A stretch of 64,000 nt of DNA from Amycolatopsis palatopharyngis (GCF_003385185.1 NZ_PQHZ01000025.1:1-64000); one strand, 5' to 3'. Numbered from the stretch's first letter, positions 33,257 to 42,619 are shown. Translations and numbers: made by a program. The notes: generated by a model not told the origin, from the sequence alone.

Positions 33257-34431
33257 CTCGACCTGACGGCGCGGGCCTCACCGGACTGACCATCGACAGG
33301 ATCGAGACCTTCGCGGTCGAGCTGCCGACCATCCGCTCGTTCGGGGTAGCCGGTGGCGCGGTCGCGACCCAGGGCACGCCGAGTGTGCGGGTACTGGTGA
33401 AGATCAGCGCGGACGGCGTCACGGGCTGGGGCGAGGCGACGCCGATTCCGGCCTGGACCTACGAGACCACCGAGTCGATCGTCACCACCATCGACCGCTA
33501 CCTGGCACCCGCGGTGCTCGGCATCCCCTGCTGGGATCTAGACGGCGTGACCAGGGCCTTCGACCGGGCGATCAACCGGGGATTCTCCATCGGCGCGCCG
33601 CTGGCCAAGGCCGCCGTCGACATCGCGTTGCACGACCTGCTCGGGCGGGCACTCGGCGTTCCGGTCGGCGTGCTCTGGGGTCAGCGCAGGCAGGAGACGG
33701 TCGAGCTGGGCTGGATGGTGTCCGGCCAGTCGGCGGGCGAGGTCGCCGACCGGGTCGCGGAGGGCAGGGAACTCGGGTATCGGGCGGTCAAGGTGAAGAT
33801 CGGCCTGCACGACGAACGGACGGACCTCGATGTGGTCCGCTCGGTGCGGGAAGCGGCACCGGACGCGCCGTTGTGGGTGGACGCGAACCAGGCGTACTCG
33901 GCGAGTGCCGCGCTGCGTGTGGCGCGTGAACTCGCCGAACTCGACGTGCACGCCTTCGAACAACCACTGCCCGCGAACGACGTGGCCGGACTGCGCAGGC
34001 TGCGAAGGGACTGCGTGGTTCCCGTCGCTCTCGACGAGAGTCTGCGGCACCCCAGCGACCTGGCCACGTTTGTCCGGCTGGACGCCGTCGACATCGCGAT
34101 CGCGAAGGTCCAGCGCAGTGGCGGCCTCACCCTGTCGCGCAGGCTGTGCGCGCTCGCGCAGGACAGCGGCGTCTCCCTGATGGGGTCCGGGCTGACCGAC
34201 TCCGATCTGGGCCTCGCGGCGTCGCTGCACCTGTTCGCGGCCTTTGGCATCGAGACCCCGGTGGACCTCAACGGCCGCCAGTTCGTCGATTCGGTCTACG
34301 CCACCGGCGAGACCGTGCTGATCAGTGCCGGCTTCGCGAATGTGCCGACGGGGCCCGGCCTCGGTGTCGAAGTGGATGAGCAGGTGGTCCGCGAACTGGC
34401 GACCGACGTGCTGACGCGACAGGCGTGCTGA
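33253..34431 (+). CDS. Enolase-superfamily enzyme, muconate-lactonizing/racemase subgroup
   Basis: A 392-residue member of the mandelate racemase/muconate lactonizing enzyme family. Landmarks: N-terminal capping domain (TFAVELPTIRSFGVAGG, GWGEATPIPAWTYE), catalytic KxK in YRAVKVKIGLHD, metal ligands in LWVDANQAY (Asp), AFEQPLP (Glu) and VALDESLR (Asp), and the second catalytic lysine in IAIAKVQRSGG. A KxK motif plus the opposite Lys is typical of the MLE subgroup, which includes cycloisomerases, dipeptide and hydroxyproline-betaine epimerases and N-acylamino-acid racemases. Start ATG overlaps the lacI stop. The substrate should be the ligand imported by the co-regulated ABC transporter, but its identity is open. 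Confidence 0.88.
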   Translation: MTRPDGAGLTGLTIDRIETFAVELPTIRSFGVAGGAVATQGTPSVRVLVKISADGVTGWGEATPIPAWTYETTESIVTTIDRYLAPAVLGIPCWDLDGVTRAFDRAINRGFSIGAPLAKAAVDIALHDLLGRALGVPVGVLWGQRRQETVELGWMVSGQSAGEVADRVAEGRELGYRAVKVKIGLHDERTDLDVVRSVREAAPDAPLWVDANQAYSASAALRVARELAELDVHAFEQPLPANDVAGLRRLRRDCVVPVALDESLRHPSDLATFVRLDAVDIAIAKVQRSGGLTLSRRLCALAQDSGVSLMGSGLTDSDLGLAASLHLFAAFGIETPVDLNGRQFVDSVYATGETVLISAGFANVPTGPGLGVEVDEQVVRELATDVLTRQAC

Positions 34432-34518
34432 GAACGCCGTCGAGCGGGAACGCTGGCCGCCCGGACGGTCAGAGCCGTCACGTCGTGCGGGTGTGACGAA
34501 CGTGACAAGATGCTCACC

Positions 34519-35145
34519 ATGAGTACCGAATCGGCGCCCAAGTGGCGAAGACTGGAGCCCGACGAGCGCCGGGAGCAGATCTTCACCTGCGCGGCCGATC
34601 TCTTCGGCGAGCGCCCGTACGCCGATGTGTCCACATCGGACATCGCATCCCGCGCCGGAGTGGCCCGCGGCCTGATCAACCACTACTTCGGCACGAAGCG
34701 TGAGTTGTACCTCGCGGTGGTCCGCCGCGCCATGACCGTGCCGCACTTCGCGGTCGAGTTGCTGCCGGAAGGTTCGCTCGACCGCAGGGTGGACGCCGCG
34801 GTCGAGTGGTTCCTGGACATGATCACCAAACAGGAGAAGATGTGGCTCGCCGCCACCGCACCGGAGGGCATCGGGCGAGACACCGAGGTCGAACGCATCC
34901 TCTCCGACGCCGACCGGGAATCGGCCGACCGCGTGCTCGAGGCGGTCGGCGTCGACCCGGACGACGATCGCCGGGACGAACTGAATGCCCTGGTCCGAGC
35001 CTATGGCGGGATGGTCAAGGCCGCGGGCAGGGAGTGGCTGGTACGCGGAGCGCTCAACCGCGATGAGGTGCACCTGTTGCTCAGCAGGTCACTTCTCACG
35101 CTGATCGGCGACGTGTTTCCGGCAGTACAGCGCGCGCAACGGTAA
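34519..35145 (+). CDS. TetR-family transcriptional regulator
   Basis: A 208-residue regulator. The HTH is clear at about residues 20-60: IFTCAADLFGERPYADVSTSDIASRAGVARGLINHYFGTKRELYL in context (FTCAADLFGE, SDIASRAGVARGLINHYF). The C-terminal ligand domain is all-helical. The ATG 34519 was chosen because MSTESAPKW is a usual start; an ATG three codons earlier (34510) is equally possible and neither has a strong ribosome binding site. A GTCACG (34477-34482) / CGTGAC (34501-34506) inverted repeat just upstream may be its own operator. It stands alone between the enolase and thiolase genes and its target is unknown. Confidence 0.88.
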   Translation: MSTESAPKWRRLEPDERREQIFTCAADLFGERPYADVSTSDIASRAGVARGLINHYFGTKRELYLAVVRRAMTVPHFAVELLPEGSLDRRVDAAVEWFLDMITKQEKMWLAATAPEGIGRDTEVERILSDADRESADRVLEAVGVDPDDDRRDELNALVRAYGGMVKAAGREWLVRGALNRDEVHLLLSRSLLTLIGDVFPAVQRAQR

Positions 35146-35259
35146 CCAGCGGCGACCCTGTTGGCATCGCGAGTGCAAGCGACACGCGCACGGTAGCCGC
35201 ACCCGCATGCCGAACGATCATTTGATAAGCGCAAGGTCAGTAGCTGTTAGCGTGACCTC

Positions 35260-36744
35260 GTGGATCCGAGAACCCCGGTCATCGTCGGCGTCGGCCAGCA
35301 CACCTGGCGGGACAGTTCTCCCACCTCGCCACGGGAACTGATGCGACTGGCGGTCGAGGCCGCCGTCACCGACACGGGCGCTCCCGGCGTGCTGGGCCGC
35401 ATCCAGTCGCTTGGCGTGGTGGACAGCTTCTCCTGGGGAACGGCCGACCCGGGCGCACTGCTCGCCGAGGACCTCGGCATCTCCCCCGCCGAAACCCTCT
35501 ACACCCACACCAGCGGCACGAGCCCACTGGACCTGCTCTCCGATGCGGCGGGCCGAATCGGCGCGGGACAGCTGGACGCCGCGCTGATCACCGGGGGCGA
35601 GGCGGTCAAGGCCCTGTTCGGCGGCAGGTACGGCGGTGGGCCGAAACAGCCGGACGGTACGGCGCCGACCCGGATGCTGGGCATCGACCGCGAACCGCAG
35701 CACGCGGCGGAGGCTGCCGCGAAGTTGCTCATCCCGGTCGCGTTCTACCCACTGTTCGAGAACGCCATCCGCGCGGAAGCCGGTAGCGACACCGACGAGC
35801 ACGTGAACTGGCTCGCCGAGCTGTGGGCGGGCTTCGCCGACGTGGCGGCCGGCAATCCGCATGCGGCGATGCGCGAGGCACCGAGCGCGGACGAGATCGC
35901 GAAGGCGGGACCGCGCAACCGGATGGCCGCGGCGCCATACCGCAAGCTCATGACCGCGAACATCTTCGTCGACCAGGCCGCCGCGCTGGTGGTCTGCTCG
36001 GTGGAGACCGCCCGCGCGGCGGGCATCGCACCATCGAACTGGGTCTTCGTGCACACGACCGCCGCCGCCAACGACCACTGGTTCCCCTCGCAGCGCCCGC
36101 AACTGCACCGCTCCCCAGCCATCGCCGCCGTCGGTGAGGCCGTGTTCACACACACCGGCGTCGGTATCGGCGACATCGCCCACCTCGACATCTACTCGTG
36201 CTTCCCCTCCGCCGTACAGGTCGCCGCGACGGAACTGGGCCTGCACCGCGCGGATCTCACCGACAGGAGCAGGCCACCGACGACGACCGGTGGTCTCACC
36301 TTCGCGGGTGGCCCTGGCAGCAACTACGTGACCCACTCGGTGGCCACCCTGGCCGATCGGCTCAGAGCGGAACCGGACCAGTACGGGCTCGCCACCGCTG
36401 TCGGCTGGTACCTGACCAAGCACGCGGCCGTGTTGCTCTCCGGGCGACCGCCCGCCACGCCCTACGCCCACCACGACCGGACCACCGAGGTCTCCCGGTT
36501 GCCCCGGCGCGAGATCACGACAGAGGCCACCGGTGCCGCGACGATCGAGACCTACACCGTGGTCTACGGCAGGTCGGGAGAGCCAGAACGCGCGATCGTG
36601 GTCTGCGGCCTGCCCGACGGCAGCAGAGCGGTCGCGGCCAGTGAGTCATCCGAGACCATCGCCGCGTTGCTGGACGGCGACCCGCTCGGCACGAAGGTCG
36701 AACTGGGGCCGCCAGCGTCGCCGGAGTTCCGCGTCCCCGGCTGA
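35260..36744 (+). CDS. Thiolase-like acetyl-CoA acetyltransferase-family protein
   Basis: A 494-residue thiolase-fold protein starting at GTG 35260 (MDPRTPVIVGVGQHTWR). The fold is clear (RELMRLAVEAAVTD, DAALITGGEAVKAL, GIGDIAHLDIYSCFPSAVQ, TGGLTFAGGPGSNYVTHS), but the usual nucleophilic Cys position reads THTSGTSPLDLLSDAA, that is without Cys. This is the actinobacterial SCP-x/lipid-transfer-like branch, annotated as acetyl-CoA acetyltransferase although thiolysis chemistry is doubtful. A C-terminal extra domain of about 90 residues (TEVSRLPRREITTEATG) is present. It is not in an obvious operon; the following MmpL gene begins 100 nt later. Confidence 0.82.
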   Translation: MDPRTPVIVGVGQHTWRDSSPTSPRELMRLAVEAAVTDTGAPGVLGRIQSLGVVDSFSWGTADPGALLAEDLGISPAETLYTHTSGTSPLDLLSDAAGRIGAGQLDAALITGGEAVKALFGGRYGGGPKQPDGTAPTRMLGIDREPQHAAEAAAKLLIPVAFYPLFENAIRAEAGSDTDEHVNWLAELWAGFADVAAGNPHAAMREAPSADEIAKAGPRNRMAAAPYRKLMTANIFVDQAAALVVCSVETARAAGIAPSNWVFVHTTAAANDHWFPSQRPQLHRSPAIAAVGEAVFTHTGVGIGDIAHLDIYSCFPSAVQVAATELGLHRADLTDRSRPPTTTGGLTFAGGPGSNYVTHSVATLADRLRAEPDQYGLATAVGWYLTKHAAVLLSGRPPATPYAHHDRTTEVSRLPRREITTEATGAATIETYTVVYGRSGEPERAIVVCGLPDGSRAVAASESSETIAALLDGDPLGTKVELGPPASPEFRVPG

Positions 36745-36843
36745 CTCCCGCGCCGAACTCGACGAATCACCAGCCGCGAATCGCCTGATCCGCGAACCGC
36801 TCAGTAAGGTGCCCTGCAAGTCGTCTAGGAACCGAGGGGTGAC

Positions 36844-39042
36844 ATGCGTGTCGTGCGCTGGGTGGTGCCCGCGCTCCTCGTCCTGCTCTGGCTCGCCGTC
36901 GGTGCGGCGGGCAGCCCGTTCCTCGGCAAGCTGAGCGAGATCCAGAGCAACGATCCCGGCTCGTTCCTGCCTGCCACCGCCGAATCCACCGAAGTGACAG
37001 AGCTGCAGGAGAACTTCGCCGACAGCCGGATCCTGCCCACCGTCGTCGTCTTCGAGCGCACGAGCGGGCTCACCCCGGCGGACACCGCCGCGATCCGGGC
37101 GAAAGCCGCCGAACTCGCGAACACCCCTGGCCTGCAGGCACCGCCCTCACCACCGTTGCCCAGCGACGACGGACAGGCGGCGCAGCTGATCCTGCCGTTG
37201 TCCGGAGCGGACCCGTTCACCGCGAGCGAGACCGTCAGGGACATCCGCCAGGACCTGGAGCAGGGCCTGCCGGGCGGGCTGACGACCCTGGTCACCGGTC
37301 CCGGTGGGTACAACGCGGACTTCGCCGAGGTGTTCGGGCACATCGACGGGATGCTGCTGCTGGTCACGGCATGCGCGGTGGCACTGATCCTGATCCTGGT
37401 CTACCGCAGTCCCCTGTTGCCGGTGATCGTGCTGCTCTCCGCTGGGCTGGCCCTGTGCACCTCCTCCGCGGTGATCTACTGGCTCGCCGAAGACGGTCCG
37501 CTGGTTCTGAACGGCCAGACACAGGGCATCCTGTTGATCCTGGTGTTCGGCGCCGCCACCGACTACGCACTGCTGCTGGTGGCGCGTTACCGGGAGGAAC
37601 TGACGCGGCAGGCGCTCGCCGCCGACGCGATGCGCACCGCGTGGCGGTCCTCGCTCGAGCCGATTCTCGCCTCCGGCGGCACCGTGATCCTGGGGATGCT
37701 TTGCATGCTGGTCAGCGAACTGACCAGCAATCGCAGTCTCGGGCCCGTGGTCTCCATCGGTATCGCCGGTGCGCTGCTGGCCTCGCTGACCTTCCTGCCC
37801 GCCGCGCTGCTGCTGTTCGGCAGGGCCGGATTCTGGCCCCAGGATCCGGTTCCCCGCAAGCACCGCAGGACCACCCACGGCGTGTTCGACGCGCTGGCCG
37901 TCCTGGTCCGCAGGCGGCCGAGGTGGACGTGGGTGGTGACCGCACTGGTGTTGCTCGCCGGTGTCGCGTTCGTACCGTCCCTGCAGGCGGAGGGAACCTC
38001 CCAGCAGGCGCTCTTCCTGGAGGAGGTCGACGCGGTGCGCGGGCAGGACGTGCTCTCCGCGCACTTCCCCGGCGGAACCGGCAGTCCCGTCGTGATCATC
38101 GCCGATGCGGGCGCCGCCGACGAGGTACTCGCCACCACCCGCGCGACCGATGGCGTCGTCGACGCGATGGCGACGCCCTTCGACCCGGCGAACCCCGCGG
38201 CAGGACCTCGGGTGGCGGGCGGGTTCGTCGAGATCAACGCGACCCTGCTGGCCGCGGCCGACTCCGACGAGGCGGTCGCGGTGGTCGACTCGCTGCGCGA
38301 CACCCTGCACGACATCCCAGGAGCCGAAGCCAAGGTCGGCGGACAGACCGCACAGCAGACCGACATGCTGGCCGCGGCCACACACGACCGCAACGCGATC
38401 ATCCCGATCGTGCTGGTGGTGATCTTCGCGGTGCTGGCGCTGCTGCTGCGTTCACTGCTGGCCCCGTTGCTGCTGATCGCCACCGTGGTCCTGTCGTTCG
38501 CGGCCACCCTCGGTGTCGGAGCGTTGGTGTTCAACGACGTGTTCGGCTTTCCCGGAGCGGATCCGGCGATCCCGCTGTACGCCTTCGTGTTCCTCGTGGC
38601 GCTCGGGATCGACTACAACATCTTCCTGATGACCAGGGCGCGTGAGGAAGCCGTGCTACTGGGCACCGCGGAGGGCACGCTGAGCGCATTGCGCGTCACG
38701 GGTGGGGTGATCACCTCTGCCGGTGTCGTGCTGGCCGCGACGTTCGCCGCCCTGGCGGTGATCCCGGTGCTGTTCCTGGCGCAGATCGCGTTCCTGGTCG
38801 CCTTCGGTGTCCTGCTGGACACATTCGTGGTGCGTTCCCTGCTGGTGCCCGCACTCGCCGTGGATCTCGGGAGAGTCATCTGGTGGCCGAGTCGTCTTGC
38901 GGCGAAGCCGAAGACTCGGCGGCGTCCTGGCCCGCCGCGGCGAGTTCAGCAGGGTGCTGCCGCGGCAGCACCAGCGCGAGCAGCGCACCGAGGAGAGCGA
39001 CGCCCGCGACCACCAGCAGGGCTGCCCCCATCCCGTCGGTGA
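36844..39042 (+). CDS. MmpL/RND-family transporter
   Basis: A 732-residue transporter with about twelve helices in two repeats of one helix, a large external loop and five helices. The MmpL signatures are VFGAATDYALLLVARYRE in the first half and ALGIDYNIFLMTRAREE in the second, both with the conserved Asp-Tyr pair for proton coupling. MmpL proteins export lipids or siderophores. The natural end of the family (LGRVIWWPSRLA) is at about nt 38905; the last 45 or so residues are Arg/Pro/Ala-rich and run antisense through the end of the convergent efflux gene, an overlap of 167 bp. Start: ATG 36844 after GAGGGGTGAC. Confidence 0.88.
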   Translation: MRVVRWVVPALLVLLWLAVGAAGSPFLGKLSEIQSNDPGSFLPATAESTEVTELQENFADSRILPTVVVFERTSGLTPADTAAIRAKAAELANTPGLQAPPSPPLPSDDGQAAQLILPLSGADPFTASETVRDIRQDLEQGLPGGLTTLVTGPGGYNADFAEVFGHIDGMLLLVTACAVALILILVYRSPLLPVIVLLSAGLALCTSSAVIYWLAEDGPLVLNGQTQGILLILVFGAATDYALLLVARYREELTRQALAADAMRTAWRSSLEPILASGGTVILGMLCMLVSELTSNRSLGPVVSIGIAGALLASLTFLPAALLLFGRAGFWPQDPVPRKHRRTTHGVFDALAVLVRRRPRWTWVVTALVLLAGVAFVPSLQAEGTSQQALFLEEVDAVRGQDVLSAHFPGGTGSPVVIIADAGAADEVLATTRATDGVVDAMATPFDPANPAAGPRVAGGFVEINATLLAAADSDEAVAVVDSLRDTLHDIPGAEAKVGGQTAQQTDMLAAATHDRNAIIPIVLVVIFAVLALLLRSLLAPLLLIATVVLSFAATLGVGALVFNDVFGFPGADPAIPLYAFVFLVALGIDYNIFLMTRAREEAVLLGTAEGTLSALRVTGGVITSAGVVLAATFAALAVIPVLFLAQIAFLVAFGVLLDTFVVRSLLVPALAVDLGRVIWWPSRLAAKPKTRRRPGPPRRVQQGAAAAAPARAAHRGERRPRPPAGLPPSRR

Positions 39043-40369
39043 AACCCAGCGCGCTGATCGTCCGCACCGCGCTCGACAGCGCGGTCTGCCCGCCCTCGAA
39101 GCCGGCGGGCACATTTCCCTGAGTGACAGAGTCGGCTCCGCTCAGGACCGCGTCACCGATCGGTGCGGGCAGCCCCGCCTCGGCGATCCGGTTCGGCAGC
39201 GACCGCAGCACCTGCCAGGACATCACGGCGCCGACGGTCACGATGCCGAGCACACCGCCGGCCTGGCTGGCGACCTGCTGCACCGCCGAAACGGTGCCCG
39301 TCTCCTCCTCCGGTGTGGCCGCGAGCATGGCCTCCGTCGCCGCGATCACACTCATCCCCACGCCGAAACCGACAAGCGCACCGGGATAGAGCAGGTCGGT
39401 GAACTCGGCTCCGGCCTGCAGTGACGCGATTCCGGCCAGCCCGACGGCGATGAGCACGAACCCGGTGGCGACCGGGATACGCGGACCGAACCGCTGGGCC
39501 AGCAGCCCACCGAGTGGCGCCGACAGCACCACGACACAGGTCGGCGGGAGCATCCACGCACCCGCCTGGATCGGGGGCAGGCCCTTGACGTTCTGCAGGA
39601 ACAGCGTGAGCAGGAAAAGCAGCGCGAACACCGCAAACGAGGTGAATCCGACGAGAACCGATCCCACGTGCACGGCACGCAGCCGCAGCAGCGACCGCAA
39701 CACCCCCTTGCGCTCCTTCTTCCCGCCTGCCGACTCGGCGACGGCGTAAGCGGTGATGCCGAGCACGATCGCGGCAACCGGAACGTTGAGCAGGAAGACG
39801 GCGGGCCAGTCGAAACCCTGGACGATCACCCCTGCGATCACCGGGCCGAGGCCGATCGCCAGCGCATTGGCCCCGCCCCAGATTCCCAGTGGAAGTCCGA
39901 TTTTTTCGACAGGAAATGCATTGCGCAGCAATGCGAGGGCTGCGGGTTGCAACAACGCGCCGGCAAATCCTTGAAGAACACGACACAAAACAAGCGCCAG
40001 AACAGTGCCGGAGAGGGCAATTCCGACGGATGCGACAGCGAAACCGAGAACGCCGGCGACGAATACCTTTCGCCTGCCGAAACGATCGGCCAATCGTCCC
40101 GCTGGCAGCAAACCGATCGCGAGCGCGATCAGATACGCATTGGCGATCAGCTCCAGTTCACCGAGGGTCGCACCCACCGACGCGGAGATATAGGGCGCCG
40201 CTATGGTGACCGCGGTGCCGTCGAGGCCGACCATCGCCCCGCCGAGCACCGTCGCGACAAGGGTCAGCCACGGCCGTCCCCTGCGCGCGGTCCGGGTCGA
40301 TCCCGGCCCTGTCACCTGGGTCGTTGCCGTCGAAACAGCGGGGGGTTGCCCGATGTCACCGTGTGCCAC
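38876..40369 (-). CDS. DHA2-type MFS drug efflux transporter
   Basis: A 497-residue MFS protein of the EmrB/QacA type with about 14 helices. Landmarks: AMVGLDGTAVTIAAPYI (motif D1 region), LLPAGRLADRFGRRKVF (motif A), LCRVLQGFAGALLQP (motif B) and GLGPVIAGVIVQGFDW (motif C of drug-proton antiporters). Start taken at GTG 40367-40369. A palindromic operator lies 117 nt upstream. A stretch at about 39895-40080, in the N-terminal half of the gene, has visibly lower GC (near 55%) and A-rich codons, suggesting recombination or older foreign DNA. Its C-terminus overlaps the MmpL tail on the other strand. Confidence 0.87.
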   Translation of the reverse strand: MAHGDIGQPPAVSTATTQVTGPGSTRTARRGRPWLTLVATVLGGAMVGLDGTAVTIAAPYISASVGATLGELELIANAYLIALAIGLLPAGRLADRFGRRKVFVAGVLGFAVASVGIALSGTVLALVLCRVLQGFAGALLQPAALALLRNAFPVEKIGLPLGIWGGANALAIGLGPVIAGVIVQGFDWPAVFLLNVPVAAIVLGITAYAVAESAGGKKERKGVLRSLLRLRAVHVGSVLVGFTSFAVFALLFLLTLFLQNVKGLPPIQAGAWMLPPTCVVVLSAPLGGLLAQRFGPRIPVATGFVLIAVGLAGIASLQAGAEFTDLLYPGALVGFGVGMSVIAATEAMLAATPEEETGTVSAVQQVASQAGGVLGIVTVGAVMSWQVLRSLPNRIAEAGLPAPIGDAVLSGADSVTQGNVPAGFEGGQTALSSAVRTISALGFTDGMGAALLVVAGVALLGALLALVLPRQHPAELAAAGQDAAESSASPQDDSATR

Positions 40370-40861
40370 ATCTCCGCCTTCCGGTCGGGAGCATCCTCGA
40401 CGGATCGCCGCCTAGCATGACTCGTCACTCCACGCACCCGACAACACCCCCACCCCTACGCAAAATCGCTCACGATGGTGATAGTTAACTCCGTAGAGTT
40501 AGTGATATACCCGCCAGTGGCGTTACCCGATCGGGGACAAACACCCCTCCTGCCTTGCGGACGGTTCATACCGTGGCTACGGTTGGGTCCGATTATCAGC
40601 CGATAGCGTGATTTCGACGCCCACGAGTTCACAAAGTTGTAGTTGTCCCCCGGAACGACAACGTCCACAACAGGTTGACCGAGGAAGAACACATTCTCCA
40701 GACGGCACGGGCGACGTCGCCCGCGTTGTGCTGACTTGATACGCCACTGAGAGGGTTATGCACGATGTGGTCGACCGAACCACCGACCGTGCGGCACCCG
40801 ACTGTCGAATAAGACTCCCAGAATCCCCGCCGATCCCCACAATTCCTGTTAGGTGAACACT
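40370..40861. other. Long AT-richer divergent regulatory region
   Basis: This 492-nt gap separates the divergent DHA2 efflux gene and the FAAL-PKS-esterase operon. It holds no convincing gene in either strand and is less GC-rich than its surroundings. The one clear element is the palindrome at 40486-40501. Both operons probably have their promoters here; I saw no promoter with good spacing. Confidence 0.5.
40486..40501. promoter_or_regulatory. Palindromic operator TAACTC-N4-GAGTTA
   Basis: Perfect 6-bp inverted repeat TAACTC (40486-40491) / GAGTTA (40496-40501), spacer CGTA, the size and shape of a TetR- or MarR-type operator. It is 117 nt upstream of the efflux gene start and 361 nt upstream of the FAAL start, so efflux control is the likelier role. 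Confidence 0.5.
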
Positions 40862-42619
40862 ATGTCGCTGGCGCAGCGCCGGTACTCCGCCGAGACGGGC
40901 AGCCAGGTCCCGGAGCTACGACCGCTGACCTCGTATCTGTTCGACCGCGCTGATTCCACGCGGCCCGCGTTCACCTTCGTCGATTACTCCGGAGACCGCG
41001 CAGGCGTCGAACACACCATCTCCTGGGCCGAACTGGCCACTCGGGTTCGGGCCACGGCCGCGGCGATCTCCCGCGTCACCGCTCCTGGTCAGCGAGTAGC
41101 GATCCTCGCCCCACAGGACCTCAACTACGTGGTCGGCTTCCTCGGGGCCCTGCACGCCGGCACAGTCGCGGTTCCGTTGTTCGCACCCGAGGTGAGCCAG
41201 CACGGCGGCCGGCTCGTCAACGCGCTCGCCGACTGCGCGCCGGAGGTCTGGCTGACCTCCGAGTCCTGCCTGGAGGCGGTGCACTCGCTCGCCGAGGCGA
41301 ATCCGATACCGATGCCGAAGCAGATCCTCGCCGTCGACGCCCCCGAGGTCGAAGGTGGCGAAGGATTCACCGCTCCCGGCCTGGATCTGGACGAGCCCGC
41401 GTACCTGCAGTACACCTCTGGTTCCACCAGGGCTCCCGCGGGCGCGGTCATCACCCACCGTGCGGTGGTCAGCAACACGTGGCAGGGCAGTTCCGCGTTC
41501 GGCGTGCAGGCTGACTGGACCTGTGCGGGGTGGATCCCGTTCTTCCACGACATGGGCCTGATCCAACTGCTCTGCATCCCGGTGCTGACCGGAGCGCACT
41601 CGGTGTTCATGACCCCGTTCAACTTCATCATGCGCCCCGTCAGGTGGCTGCGGCAGATGTCGGCCCATCCGAACGTGTTCGCCGCGGCACCCAACTTCGC
41701 CTTCGAATACGCCGTGCGCAAGGTCAAGGAGGCCGATCGGGCCGAGCTGGATCTGTCCGGGGTCCGCGCATTGATCAACGGGAGTGAACCGGTCCGCTCG
41801 GAAACGATCGACGCCTTCGCCGCGGCCTTCGGACCCCACGGGTTCCAGGAAGCGGCGCACCGGCCCTCGTACGGCCTGGCCGAGGCGACGGTGTTCGTCA
41901 CGAACTCCAGGGAGGAGGGACCGACGGTCACGGCATTCGACCGGTCGGCCCTCGCCGAGGATCGGGCGGTCATGCGCCCCCGTGGCAGCGATGGCGCACT
42001 GGATCTGGTGTCCGCGGGCAGGCCGCACGCCCAACTCGTCCGCATCGTGCACCCCGCGGAACAGACCCTGCGCCCCGACGGCGAGGTCGGCGAGATCTGG
42101 GTGCACGGGCCGAACGTCGCGCGTGGGTACTGGCAGCAGCCCGAGCGCAGCGCGGAGACCTTCGACGCGACCATCACGGACGCGGATGCGGACACCCCGG
42201 CCGCCGGATGGTTGCGCACCGGCGATCTCGGTTTGCTGCACGACGGCCTGCTCTACATCACCGGCCGAATCAAGGACCTGATCATCATCGACGGCAAGAA
42301 CCACTATCCGCAGGATCTCGAGGCCACCGCGGCGAACGCGCATCCCGCGATTCGCCGGGATCACGTGGCTGCGTTCGCCGTGACCTCGGCCGAAGCCGGC
42401 GAGGGCGCGGCCATCGTGGCGGAGTTCAGCAGAACAGCCGGATCAGCCGCTCCGGACGAGCAGGAGGTCGCGAGAGCGGTACGCCGCGCCGTCTCCGCCC
42501 AGCACGACGTCAAGCTCCGCGGTTTCCGGCTGCTTTCTCCTGGCAGTGTCCAACGCACGTCCAGCGGCAAGATCGCCAGAGCCGCGACCAAGCGGCGATT
42601 CTGGGAGGAGCAGCGGTGA
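40862..42619 (+). CDS. Fatty acyl-AMP ligase (FAAL), FadD32-like
   Basis: A 585-residue adenylate-forming enzyme of the FAAL branch. Landmarks: ATP loop YLQYTSGSTRAPAGAVITH, GWIPFFHDMGLI, VFMTPFNFIMRPVRWL (FAAL-typical), RPSYGLAEATVFVT, and the C-terminal hinge TGRIKDLIIIDGKNHYPQDLE as in FadD32-type FAALs. FAALs activate long-chain fatty acids as acyl-AMP and pass them to an ACP instead of CoA. Start: ATG 40862 with AGGTG about seven bases upstream; a GTG at 40853 is less likely. Its TGA overlaps the PKS GTG start by GTGA, so acyl transfer to the N-terminal ACP of that PKS is strongly suggested. Confidence 0.9.
   Translation: MSLAQRRYSAETGSQVPELRPLTSYLFDRADSTRPAFTFVDYSGDRAGVEHTISWAELATRVRATAAAISRVTAPGQRVAILAPQDLNYVVGFLGALHAGTVAVPLFAPEVSQHGGRLVNALADCAPEVWLTSESCLEAVHSLAEANPIPMPKQILAVDAPEVEGGEGFTAPGLDLDEPAYLQYTSGSTRAPAGAVITHRAVVSNTWQGSSAFGVQADWTCAGWIPFFHDMGLIQLLCIPVLTGAHSVFMTPFNFIMRPVRWLRQMSAHPNVFAAAPNFAFEYAVRKVKEADRAELDLSGVRALINGSEPVRSETIDAFAAAFGPHGFQEAAHRPSYGLAEATVFVTNSREEGPTVTAFDRSALAEDRAVMRPRGSDGALDLVSAGRPHAQLVRIVHPAEQTLRPDGEVGEIWVHGPNVARGYWQQPERSAETFDATITDADADTPAAGWLRTGDLGLLHDGLLYITGRIKDLIIIDGKNHYPQDLEATAANAHPAIRRDHVAAFAVTSAEAGEGAAIVAEFSRTAGSAAPDEQEVARAVRRAVSAQHDVKLRGFRLLSPGSVQRTSSGKIARAATKRRFWEEQR

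Noticed and set aside
34477..34506. GTCACG / CGTGAC repeat before the TetR gene as a firm operator
   Set aside because: Arms are only 6 bp with an 18-nt spacer and extra GTGAC copies around; kept only as a remark in the gene entry.
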